DNA from: Gymnothorax reevesii
Taxonomy: Eukaryota; Chordata; Actinopteri; Anguilliformes; Muraenidae
Direction: 5' to 3'
NCBI GenBank assembly: GCA_029721435.1
Contig: CM056577.1
Location: forward strand, 120,648,219 to 120,712,218
Length of the DNA: 64,000 nt
The position numbers and the translations under genes are program-made. Positions 47,201-60,321 of the stretch are shown here, piece after piece (position 1 is the first letter of the stretch; every line of letters begins with the position of its first letter). A model generated the notes under the pieces. It saw nothing but the letters and a program-made list of their open reading frames with translations. It ran no database searches and had not been told where the DNA came from.

Positions 47201-50200
47201 GTTAAAAAATTAATGTAGTCCTGGAGTTACCTTAATCTCTGCCCATTAATCCAGTCAATTGCATTCTATTTTAATGGTATCAAATTTTAATTGAATTTTA
47301 CTTGGACCATTTAAGCCAGGATTCTCAAATAGTTTGAAGTTGTGTTACCAACAGTTCAAGATCATCATAGTCCGTCAGTCATGATCGTGCGACCAGATGA
47401 GTGAAACTGCTGAACAATAGGCTGCTCTACTGATGAACAGCAGGACAGCCTGCTAAAACCAGCATTATATTCAAACACATGCTATATCAGCTTAAGCTTT
47501 AGTTCAGTCATTTAAAGTGAAGTTAAATCTTGAGTTAAATTTAAGTTTGAAGAGAAAATTGTGGACACTGCTACTTTTTTGAACAGATTAATATTCCTTT
47601 TTATGGAAGCCCATAGTGCCCCACCGTACCTTCAGCAATAGCGTCTGTTAGCAGTCGCTCCCCGAGGGGGGCGTGAGAGGTGTCGGCTCGGAACAGGTTT
47701 CGGGAGCTGGCGGGGAGCGTGACCTCGCGACCCCCGGTGACCTCGGCCAGGTCAGAGAACAGGGTCACCCTCTCCTGCAGGAGCTCCAGAACCTCCCTGT
47801 CCTTCTGCTGAATATCAGCTGTGAGGGAGGGCGAGAGAGAGGGATGGGCTACGCCAAAACACTGAAAACACTGCAGAGATCTACATTTACACCATTACCT
47901 GTTCGGTTCGCACTATGCTATGCACTTTTATACCTTCGTTTGCAAAGTTCCCCAAAATATGGGAGCAAATAAAGCAGTTTTTTTTTCTTTTAAAAAAAAA
48001 AATTAATTTAGCATCTCCAATCCGACCCGAATCTGGAACGTCAAATCTCCTCCGAAGCACGCGCCCCTCAGCCACCGCTTCTTATACACTCATTGGTTGA
48101 ATCGTCGCAAGTTCAGAATTAGGGTGGAGGATAACTGAACATGAAACAACTTAGCATCTTTCTGACAAGCGCCCTTCTGGCCAACAAGAAGCGCCTAAGG
48201 AACGAACAAAGTAACCTTTATCACCCTTCCCAGCAACCCCTTCCCAATTTGCATCCCTGTAGTGCAATGGCCAATTGCGTGCTACTTCTGAAAAAGCTGG
48301 CGACCACTGCTGGATGGTACGACCGGGGCTCGAACCCGCGCCATGATAGTCTCTTCTGCTTTGCAATGCGATGCTTTAACCAAGTGAGCAATCCGGCAAA
48401 TAAGGCGGATTTTGAATGGTGTATGAGCACTGCATGGAATTTGTGACCTGTCCTGGGTGTGCCTTTTCCTGCGTATAGCCCAGTGCATGCTGGGATAGGC
48501 TGCGCCACCCACATCTCTTATCAGTAACAGACAGTTCAGATATTAGAGGAACAGAAGCAATTTTCTAATTCAGCTAAATGGATAAATATCGGCCTAAAAA
48601 TGCACAATTTATAGTTCATTTTATGTCAAATATATTAATCATATGATTATAACTGAACTTACAACACCTTGAGTATATTGTATACACTGAGCACTTCTCA
48701 AAATTAAGAGTAAAAGAGGCTGGAAACCAACTATAGTGAGCTACTCTGCAAAGTAAAAAGAGGATTCGGAATGAGTTATTTCCCATAATGCATCACTAAA
48801 GATAATATGGTGTTAGTAAGATCTGAAATCTGAGCAGATGGGCCAGGTTGGTGAGTCATGTGACCCCTGCTTTGCTGATATTTATGAATGCGCAGTGAAC
48901 ACCCACGCAACTAAACTATTCACTGCAAAGTGGAACACCATGTTCACTAAAAAACTCAATGATTTATGCATCATCCCTTTTATTTTTGTGATCTTCATGG
49001 TTGCTATGATTGCTTGTGCTTAATTTAACGAATTTCATACAAGAGAATGTTATAAAAAGCTTCTCAATGACTGAATCATATTTCCTTCCAGAGTTCTTTG
49101 TATATCCTTTAAAGGGACTTAATTTTATTTTCATACATTTTAGTAAAACCACTTCATTGTCCCCCGCCGCGCGAATGAGCGAAGCGGCGGGACATAGTAT
49201 TCACGACCGTCCGTACGTACGTACGTCCCGAATCCTTGTCAGCGAGATATCTCAAGAACGAATTGACGGATTTCCTTCAAATTTCATGTCAACATGTATT
49301 AGGGTGGTGCCCTGGCGCCAGTCGATTTTGGTGACCTTTGCGTCACTCTCAAGGTCACACCGAGACACTGTTCATTTTGACACGATTTGCCATTTCCTGG
49401 CGGGGGACTAAGACACTTTAGTGGCAAATACTTGTTATAGTATTGTTTCTTCAAAAAAAAACTGTTTTATTAGCTTTCAAAACTGCTATTAGGATCTGAA
49501 TCTGTATTTAAAGTACAGTATTTGGAGTATTTTTCATGTCTTGATTATTTTTCTTGGATCACTCGCTGTGTTTGTCTCAGCCCTTCTACAACTTTGTTTT
49601 AATTCACCCGTCATATCACAAGGGCGGTTTTCCTTTCCCTCGCGCAGTCGCCCTCCACTTTCAGTTCTGTCCATTAGCGCCCCTCATCTCCTCATCTGCA
49701 GCCACACCTCCCTGCATGTTCTGTTCCCTCACACTGACCTGTTCCCCCTTATTATCAGCCTTTATCTCCTCTTCACATTCCCTGCACTCATAGCCATTCA
49801 CTGTAAATTTTTTCGCCAGATTTCTCTGTGCCTTCCCATGCGCCTTTTCCGTTACTTGCTAGATTTTTTGTAACAGGTCTTTCTTTGTCCCTGATTCACG
49901 ATTCACAGCTCAGTGCTCAGTGTGTTGGTGATTTACCATGTATTGAGGATTGTGATTAGATGATCTGGTGCACCGTGTATCATTGACAATTGTGGCTGGA
50001 TAACCTGACGTACCTTGTATCATTGAGGATTGCGATTGGATGATCTGGTGTACCATGTAGCATTGATGATTGTGATTGGATGATCTGATGCACCGTGTAT
50101 TATAAAGGATTGTAACTGAATGATCTGGAGCATCTTGTATCTTTATGGCTAGTGAGTGGATGATCTAGTGCACTGTGTATCATTGAGGATTGCGATTGGA

Positions 50201-53056
50201 TGATCTGGTGTGCAGCGTATCATTGACTATTAATATTGGATGATGTGGTGCACTGTTTATCATTGAGGATTGTGATTGGAAGATCTGGTGCACCATGTAT
50301 CATTGAGGATTTTGACTGTATGATCTCCAGTGTACTGTTTATCATTGACGATTGTGATTGGATGACTTCGTACACTGTATCTCATTACCTTTTAGCCTGC
50401 GCTGCAAGGCCTCGTCCTCCGTCTCTATAAGGGGGAAATCCTCTCTGGAGGGACAGCTGCAAGGGGGGGAATGAAAGCATGGAGAGATGAGCATGAGAGA
50501 GACTGGGAGAGGGAGTGTGTGAGAAAGACAGTGTTTGTGTGTGTGCGTGTGTGTGTGTGTGTGTGGGTGTGTATGTGTGTGTGTGTGTGTGCGCTCGCCC
50601 AACCTGCTGACGCTCTGCTGAATGAGTCTCATCCAGGTGTTCCTGTCCTCTTTAGAGGCGGCGTGCAGCTCGTACATCTCTGGAGGGGTGGAGTCACTGA
50701 TGAGGAACATTCCTCGCTCCTGATTGGCTATGTCTCGCACTATCAGGTTATTGAGTGACAGCACTGGGGGCTTATCCTGGAGAGGAGAGAGTCACAGTAA
50801 GCCATCATGGTGAATGATCATTGGTGAATCTCAACCCTATAAAGTCAATAACATTTGGCTATCATTGTTAATGGCTAATAGAAATGTAGCTTAGCTATCA
50901 TAATGTATCAGTGTAGAGCCCAAAAGCTTTCCCTCTCATTACATAATTAATAGATAAAAAAAATAAATAAAAAAAACTCAGCCGACCGGGGTGAAATAAA
51001 ATGCTGGTTATTTTCTCAGACAGGGGTATAAGAAAACATGCTAAAATCAAGACATTATATTAATGAAGCCTGCAAGATATCCAAGTGACACAGAATTTGC
51101 TCACAATGCACTGCTAATGTTCCAACATGGCCAATGCATAACATAGACCGTATAAAAAAATGGACACAGCATTGGGGTCTGAAAACTGAGGCCTATGCGG
51201 AAATCTCCAAAATTTGCCTTCTATTTAATGGCCAGCAGATGGCAACATCGCTGGTTGCAGAAAGAAGTTTCTTGAGTTTAGCCATGGGAATTTCAGACCA
51301 CTCTAGTTTAATACAGGCTTCCAGCTGCTGAAGGGTTTTGGGTCTCCTTTGACAGACCTTTTGTTTAATTATTTGCCAAATGTTCTCAATCAGTGAAAGA
51401 TCAGGATTGCAGGCAGGCCAGTTCAGCACATGGACTCTTCTACTACGAAGCCATGCTGGTGCAATAGCTGCAGTATGTGGTTTTGCATTGTCCTGCTGAA
51501 ATACACAAGGCCTTCCTTGGAATAGATGTTGTCTGGAGGGGAGCATAAGTTGCTCTAAAACCTTTATATACCTTTCAGCATTCATGTTGCTTTTTAAAAC
51601 ATGCAAGTGCCCCACACCGTATACACTAATGCATCCCCATACCATCAGAGATGCTGGCTTTTGAACTGAACGCTGATAACAGGAGGGGTGGTCTTTCTCC
51701 TCTTTAGCCCGGAGGACACATTACACTCATGATTTTCAACAAGAATGTCAAATTTGGACTCGTCTGATCACAGGACACTTTGCCACTTTGCTACAGTCCA
51801 TTTTAAATGTGCCTTGGCCCACAAAAGCGCTTCTGAATCATGAATGAGCCATTCTGAATCAATGGCTTCCTTTTTGCATGATAGAATTTTTTTACGTGGC
51901 ATCAGTGGATGGCACGGCGGACTGTGTTCAAAGACAGTGGTTTCTTGAAGTATTCCTGGGCCCATTTAGTAATGTCAATGACAGAATCATGCCGGTGAGT
52001 GATGCAGTGGCGTCTGAGGGCCCGAAGATCACGGGCATCCAGTAAAGGTCTTTGGCCTAGTTCCTCATGCGCAGAGATTTATCCAGATTCTCTGAATCTT
52101 TTGATGATGTAATGCGCTGTCGATGATGAGGCCTTCAAAACCTTTGCAATTTGATGTTGTGGAATACTTTTAAAAACAATGTTCCTATATTTTTTTTACA
52201 CAAGCCTTCACGGGTTGGAGAGCCTCTGGCCATCTTTACTTCTGAGAGACTCAGCCTCTCTAAAACATCCCTTTTATAGCCAATCATGTTACACACCTGA
52301 TGCCAGTTAACTGAATTACTTGCTAAATGTTCTTTCAGCTGATTCTCTTATATATTAATTGCTTTTTCAGCCCCTTTTTTGCCTGTGTCAACTTTTTTGA
52401 GATCTGTTGCAGCCAGAAATTTTCAAATAAAAAAGGATAAAAATGTAAAAAGTCTCAGTTTCAACATTTGAAATGTCGTCTATGTTCTATTGTAAATAAC
52501 ATATTGGCTTGTGATCTGAAAGTCATTGCATTATGATTTTATTAACAATTTACACTTTGTCCCAACAATTTCGGAATTGGGGTTGTAGACTAGAATAAAG
52601 GATAAAGCCAGTATATGCTTTAGGGGCGTGGCTATCCTCTGGTCCTCGTCTGATACGGTCAGATCCACCCCTCGCTTCTCCCTGGATATTCAGTTCACGC
52701 TCTCGTCCAATAGGAATCACATCCGGTTTCAAAATGACAAAATGGATTAATTTGAATAGCCAAAATCGAGGCTTCCTCAATGGTACGCTGAAACCAAAGG
52801 GTGACATCACAGTTTCTTCGTCCTTAATTTTATACAGTCTATGCTGCATAACAGCAAAACTGTAAGGATGTTTCGGCATTAGCAGCAATGAGACCATTCA
52901 GTGCAGTATACGCCGGTATCATCACTGCAGTGGGTCAAATAAAGGGGGCAAATGGGAGTAAAGGGGGGTCAAACTCACTGTAGAAGGGAAGATAAACTTC
53001 TGATCCTTCTCCTGCAGGAACACCAGGATGTCTGTCATCAGCAGCACCTGTACGTC

Positions 53057-53088
<32 letters not shown>

Positions 53089-56000
53089 CAACGCTATTAA
53101 AACCGCAAACTACAACAGCAACTAAACATAAACACAGAAGTCAGCGGAACAGTTTGGAAGGATCAATCAGAGCATGCCTAAGTCAAACTTAGAAATAAAC
53201 ACCAGTATTTAGTAACGGTGATGTCCACATTTCCCTGACGCTGTGTAAAAAGCGTGGATGTTTTTGTGACCTGCTGCTGCATGCTTTTCCCAGACGCAGT
53301 TCTTCAAATGTTCCGCGAGTCACAAAGTCAGTATTGGTGCATATTTCCTTGATGCTCCGCATTAATTGTGCACATTTATATGAGTTATTGTCTTAAGTGC
53401 ACATACTTCACTGACGCAATGCCTAAGATGTGTAGACTTCTGAGATATAGAGCAGATATGATGCATAGTGCAGTCTGAAAATATTAGACAGCCATAATAT
53501 TCAAAAAAAGGCTTCAATACCCGAAGTTTCCCAGAAAATGGATGCAAATACCCACAAATTAAAGCTGGCAGTTCCAACTTGACCCGCATATTTTTTTTGT
53601 TGCTTTCTAATACAACATCCAGAAGATCAGGGCTAAAAAGAAAAAGCTGCATAATGGCCCAGATAAGTGTGGACTGTATGGACACATGCTTATGTGACAG
53701 ACCCTGAACATTTCAGATATCTAGTGCATGCAGTTTGGTCTGAAAGAATTTAGACCCGCAAATATTTGTGGCTGCGATTGCACACATGATTTGCAGAATT
53801 TGGTGATGAATATCATCAACTTTAAGTGCAGTCTGTCAGCGGTACATCCAGATCAAGAGAAACAGGACAGCCCTGTTAAACTGTGCCTGACTCCTCTGAC
53901 CTTCGGAGCCGCACTGCAGTAAGAATATGTTGGCGAATGACCGCTGTAGGTGACTTGTGCATATTTCTCCTGACATTTCTGTGATGCAGTGCACAGCACC
54001 ATAGAAAAATGAGCCTGTCATTATAAATATTTTCCTCATCAACAAATGAAAACAGTTTTTCAATACTTTTTTTCTAAAAATGAAAAAACGATCACCAGTG
54101 AGCTAAACAAACTACTAAACTTCACTTTAGAGAAAAATAAGATGATTATCCTAAAGACTAACACAACAACGTTCAGTATCACCTGCTACTTAACACTATT
54201 ACTGCTCATGGAAAAAAGGAGCAAATAGTATACAGTATATTGAAGATACCCAGATGACATACTACACTGGTCAAATTTGATATAACTATATCCAATAATG
54301 CAATATACTCAATGGTAACATCTGAATATGAATCTTAATAGCTTGGTGATCATATGAATGTCGTTCATGAGATGGTTATTGCCACATTCTGGCTACCACA
54401 CTGTATACTATCAGCATGAACAATAGCATGTACTTTCTAGTATATACTGGTGTAGTATACAGTAAGCAGTAAAGTAGTATGTGATTCCAAACAGGGCTAT
54501 TGTTACAGTGTACAGTGTATATGGAATACCACGCTGATGTCACTGCTGATGCGTTTGGCCCCGCCCCCTCACCTTTGAGCCGGGACCCGCCCGTCTTCCA
54601 CAGCAGCGTACCCTCGTGGACGAGCCGCCGCCGGGCGAGCTCGCCACCCCGAAACACGCCCCCGCCCCGCACCTCCGCCTCAGCCCGCGGGTCCAGCCGC
54701 GCCCGAACCTCCTGCAGACGCTGGGTCCGCTCCAGCTCAAGAACCTGCTGGTCCACCGAGCTCAGGAGCTCCCGGATCAGAACCAGAGCCTGGGAGAGAG
54801 AGGCGGCCTCCTCCTCACTGCCTGGAGGGAGGGAAGGAGAGAGAGAGAGAGATGGATGGAGAGAGGGAGAGAAGGGCGGAGAAAGACGAAAAGGGGGGTG
54901 AGAGGGTAGATATTAAAATCCAGCCGTGAAGTTTCTGCACATCCTTCTTCTTTCTGACCCCTGGACCAGAAATGCACCGATCTGACCTTTTCAGTCCCAA
55001 TACTGATACCAATACCGATACCAATACCAATACCGGGGCTTTGGGTGTCAGCCGATACTGAGTATCATTCCAATACCAGCGTTTAATTAATGAGCTGTAC
55101 TGGAAGGGACCAGGATCATTCTTTCATGAGTCAGGCACATCGAGCTGCTTCCCAAACTTTGTAAAACGAAATGCGTCAAATAAATACACAAATACAAATG
55201 TACTGATTTGTTATTTATTCGAATATTGGTATATGATATCTCGTCAGCCCATTATCACCAATGCTCAATCCAGCTATTTGAATCGGCATCAAACCGATAC
55301 CTGATATCGATATCGTTACCAGTGCCTCTCTACCCTAAAATTCTCACCGCTTGTGGCTGGTATAGTGGTTTAGGGGAATATGGAGGAGAATAGGTCTAAG
55401 GGGTCAGGGCATTAGCGGGTTGGGGGTCCAGACCTCTCACCTTTGGTGTTCTCCAGGATGCGCTGTATCAGGACCGGGTATTTGGTGATGCGCTGGGTCA
55501 CCAGCAGGATGCACTCCTGGACGCCATGGCGACGCAGCAGGGGGCCGCGGCTCACTCGCTGTCGGGGGCCACGCAGGAGGGAAGGACACACTTAGAAAAT
55601 TTCGTATCCATAGCGACTAACAGCGCACACCGAATTCAAGCAGCCCAGGATAGAATGTCAATAACAAAATAATAAGCGCTTCATGCCGAATCACCACCAT
55701 TACAACGGCGGTTTTAAACATTTCAAAGCTGAGACGAGGCGTGCTGTGACAAAACATGATCATGAGCTATTTTTCACAGGCTCAGGGAAAATAAAAGAAT
55801 ATGTTCTCATACAGTGACGTCCACAAATACTTGGGCAGGGGCAATATTTTTCCCATTGGCTGAGTACTCCAGCATATTGGAGTTTAAAACAACAAATAAG
55901 AGTCAACAGAATACAAGCATTTACATCTACAAATTGTGACACATATAGTGGGTATTTTCATACTGTGTCAGAGTCAAAATATAAATGAACTGCACTGTAT

Positions 56001-57781
56001 TAGCATTGGAAGAAAGGAAGGTGCTGGGACACATGAACACACACTTGTGCTCATACAATAGTGATGATAAGATTTGCTATTGCAGTCTATAGAAGAATAT
56101 CTTCATGCAACAGCATGTAAAATGACAGCCAATCATTTCATTTCCTGCCCCCGCATGGCCCCGCCCATCTCCCTGACACCTCCTGGTACAGCCATATAAA
56201 CACAGTCCTCTAATGCTACTCCCTTCTCTCTGAACTCATCTCCAGCTGCCTTTTTCGTCATCACTCTTTCCATACCCCCCTCTCACAATAACTCTCTCTT
56301 TCACTCCTCCCAAAAACCCCCTGTCTTTCTACAGTCAGTTCAATGCACTTCATTGGCAGGAAACAGCCATAACAAATCTTGCCACAGCAAAAAACAGTTC
56401 ATGCCAACAAACAGTTTAAGAGAGCAAGTAAAACATGAACAAAAATACTGTACTTCCAAGATTCAGATATAGCGATAATTGTGTTAATAATTTAAAAACC
56501 ACTCACTGAATCATAATTAAATGTATTACCTAAAACTCAAGATACAAAACTAATAATAATAAGAATTATGATAATATTGTTTTTTTTTTTCCTGACGCTT
56601 TCAAAAACTCTTTCCTTCTTAGTTTGTCCACAGTTGTACTAATCTAATCGGAAAGTCTCATTCCTAAAGTGCTTTCAAGACTAATCCATGGCTACAGTTT
56701 CTAAAATGCAAGCTCTGTGTTGATATTTTTGGGCTGAGTGATAATTATGGTCCAAATGAGTGTTTATGCACATTATCAGCTTGACTAAACGTATACATCC
56801 CTCAGATGTGTGAGAGAGAAAAAAGTGATGCAGCTTTGCGTGTCAAATCACACACACAGTGGCTTTAACTTCTGAGGGCAGCATTTATCATGAGTTCTCT
56901 CACTCAATTCCTCCCTCTTTTTCGCTCCCAACACACCCTCTCTCACTCCCTCTCCCCAATTCCCTTGCTCCCTGTTATTCCTCCACTCCCACTCATTCTC
57001 TCTCCCTTGCTTCCTCCCAATCTCTCTCCCTCCCTCTCCCCGTAACCCAACTAAGCACGGAATCTGGTTTCTTCAAACTGACCGAGAAGTCGGAGGCGTT
57101 TAATTGTACTTCCGTGCACTAAGCAGATTCTGTCCCTTTAGGAGAGCTGAGGTCATAATTGACTTTGATGTACCTCTGCATATGATTTTTCTTTCCTGTT
57201 TGAATGAACTTTTCTTTATTTACGTCGACGTCCGCGGAAGACAAGCGAATTACTCATTGCAAGTGTTTGTGTTCCAAGTTGGTCAGCTTTTTTGTATGTC
57301 ATTCGGTGATTTTGTTGTTTTCATTGTTGGTGAGTTTATTTCTCTCTCCCTCTCCCTCCCTCCAGCACCACTCCCTTCCTCTCTCTTACCCGTATAAAGT
57401 ACTGAAACCTCTTGTCTCTGGCCATCAGCTCCTTGTACAGTTTAAGGGCTTTCAGGTGTCGGCTGCAGAATTCGCTGTAAGCCTTCCTCATCTCCTCTGC
57501 ACACTGCCCTGAGAACTGAAGGTGTACCGAGCTGTTAGACACACACTAGACAACACATGTATACTGATACACCCTCTAACATTCTCTCACATAAAAACTA
57601 TCACACATGCGTACAAACGCACTCCCTCCCACTCACCCTTTATAACATGCACACACCATCACGCACACACACACACACACACAGGGACACACACAGCATA
57701 CAGTACAGTATACCTGTTCCACCAGTAGATCCCCCAGCTGATATATGGTGAAGTTGGCCCTGCGCCCAGGCTGTAGATTCA

Positions 57782-57826
<45 letters not shown>

Positions 57827-57923
57827 ACACGCACGCACGAACACACACAGTACAGTATACCTGTTCCACCTGTAGATCCCCCAGCTGGTATATGGTAAAG
57901 TTGGCCCTGTGCCCGGGCTGTAG

Positions 57924-57975
<52 letters not shown>

Positions 57976-58069
57976 GCACAAACACACACAGTACAGTATA
58001 CCTGTTCCACCAGTAGATCCCCCAGCTGGTATATGGTAAAGTTGGCCCTGTGCCCGGGCTGTAGATTCA

Positions 58070-58108
<39 letters not shown>

Positions 58109-60058
58109 ACACAGTACAGTATACCTGTTCCACCAGTAGATCCCCCAGCTGGTGCATGGTGAAGTTGGCCCTGCTCCCGGGCTGCAGGCTGAGAGTCCGG
58201 CGGGTGAGCAGGTGTGACAGGAAGCGGGAGTGCAGAGCGAGCAGGCGGTCCAGGCAAGGGAAGAGGGCGTGAGCCACGCCCTGCTCCAGCATCACCTCCT
58301 CCAGCAAACCTCTCCTGAACACGCCCTCCATGATCCGCAGAGTCCGCACGTGATGCAGCTCCGTCTGGATCAGCTCTGAGGGAGGAAGAGAGACCAGGAG
58401 AGAGGGATGTTCAAGAATTATCACAAATTATTTAATAGTTATGAGTTTACCAATCTATATAACTCTTGTTTATGCTACATGCTTGGATAATTTATGTACA
58501 GTACATTGATTCTGAGACAGTTCTGCAGCATAAGTTGAAATGTCATGCCCTCGAGGCATTATAAATTGATTGTTTTCTCTACGGTAGGGCAACACTTATT
58601 CTGAGAGAGAGAGAGAGAGAGATAAAGATAGAGATTAAAACACTGCCACTAAAAGAAGACTGTATGAGACTAGGCACCAGAAGGGGAATTGAGTTGCAGT
58701 CCACCAGGGGGCAGCACCAACCCAACTTTGGCAAAAACTGATTGTAATCACTGCAGCTGTGGCCCATTCATGTGACCTAATCATTGAGACCAGAGGTCAG
58801 GTTCTCAACTCAGTGAAGGAGAAATAGGTCTAGTGAGACCAGTGAAAGACCAGTAGTTCAGGATGCGCTTCTTCAAGCTTTCTATTGTGGGCTTTATGCT
58901 TGTCTTTCTCCACCAGGGGGAATATTTTTGCTTGATATTTCCCTAATTCATGTTTGAAACTTGGTGGTTTTTTCTGTCTCGAGTAAATAGAGGCGAGCAA
59001 ACCCCACTCAGTTTTTTTTGTCTGCTCACCAGATAGTGCAGAGGTTCTCCCCATCCCCAGAGGGCACGAGGAAATCAGAGACGCACGTGGGCTCACTGTG
59101 AATGACATCCTGTTCTTCGACGAGCCAGAGAAAGGGGCGGGACTTATTGTACATGAACTCCTGTCTCTCGATAAGAGATGACAGAGGGCCTTCTGCAAAT
59201 GAAATGACGTCCAGTCACTCAAGGAGGGGTGGGGCTTACTGCTAATGAAGTCTTCTCGGCTGATGATGGGGGGTGGAGCTTACCACCAGCAATGTCCTGT
59301 CCCTTTATCACAAGGGGAGGGGAAAGGGGTGGGGCTTACCGTAAATTACATCCTGTCTCTTGATCACGTCCTTGCGGTGGCCCTGCAGATAGGAGGAGTC
59401 GACTGCAGTGCTCCAGGAGTCCCCCTCGAAATCCTGCCCCTCCCGCTCCAGCTCCTCCAGCAGCGAGGCGTAGTACACCTCCCCTGTGAGGGAGGGAGAG
59501 ATTGAAGGGGGGAGGGAGGGTACAGGGTGGGGAGAGGGGTAACACAGCCTTTTATCATCACGTGTCTGGCTTCAGTAACTGCTCGGACGGTTCATATGCA
59601 CATCACATCCTCACTGACCATTTCACATTCACTTCAATTCATGCTTTACTGACATAAAATTAATCTTTCTGTCTGTCTGTCCGTCTCTATGTCTCTGTCC
59701 ATCTGTGTCTGCCTTTCCTCCATTGCCCATCTCTCTCTCTGGCGCCATCATCATCATCTCTCCACAATTTCTCCACTATTTTTTTTTTCTCTCCACTATT
59801 TCAAGCAGAAGGGGAAAAATAAATTCCAAACAGCATTTAGTTATGAACTGTAGTCGTAGTGGAAAGTAATATGTGGTGTCATTACTCAGTGCAGTGTGTA
59901 TACAGTATTACTGTGTGGTGATGAGTGTCTCTCTCTCTCACTCACCTTCATCGTTGAGAGACTCCATGGACATGGCTCGGTTGCGGAAGTTGAGAGAGTC
60001 GGTTGACTGGGACAGGATCCTGCGCAGCCCCATGGGAGAGTCATCATTCAGGTTCCTA

Positions 60059-60102
<44 letters not shown>

Positions 60103-60281
60103 TGCAGATATGCAAACACGTACACACACATGCACACACGTGCACACACGTATATATACACACATCAACACACACACACACACACATGCATGTGCACATA
60201 AACACACGCATACAAACACACACACACATACAAGGACACAAGTACACACGCACATGTACACACATACAAAAGGGTGCATAG

Positions 60282-60321
<40 letters not shown>

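Larger units (their letters stand above)
47819..49940 (-). other. arhgef2 intron 10: SINE and dispersed repeats
   Basis: No exon seen. Holds the tRNA-like SINE (48,003-48,400), an L2-like tail (48,446-48,512) and a CCGCCGCGCGAATGAGCGAAGCGGCGG repeat (49,160-49,420). Confidence 0.6.
57690..58187 (-). repeat. compound tandem array: exon 4 end + donor + (CA)n, four units
   Basis: Four units, with left edges of the exonic part at 57,714, 57,861, 58,002 and 58,125 (spacing 147, 141 and 123 bp). Each unit carries 57 exonic nt, the donor GTATACTGTACTG and a (TG)n run in transcript sense. Only the 58,125 unit is continuous with the rest of exon 4. The array looks like expansion of a microsatellite-linked segment across a 5' splice site. 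Confidence 0.9.

Noticed and set aside
48322..48397. Possible tRNA gene on the minus strand
   Set aside because: A and B boxes are present, but the acceptor stem and anticodon arm do not pair; better explained as a SINE head.
49941..50386. Regular 40-bp units resembling a CRISPR array
   Set aside because: Whole units diverge evenly with no repeat/spacer alternation, and the context is a vertebrate intron; it is a minisatellite.
57640..58272. 205- and 175-codon frames across the exon 4 array
   Set aside because: Frame is kept open by dinucleotide repeats and is not the reading frame of the DH domain.
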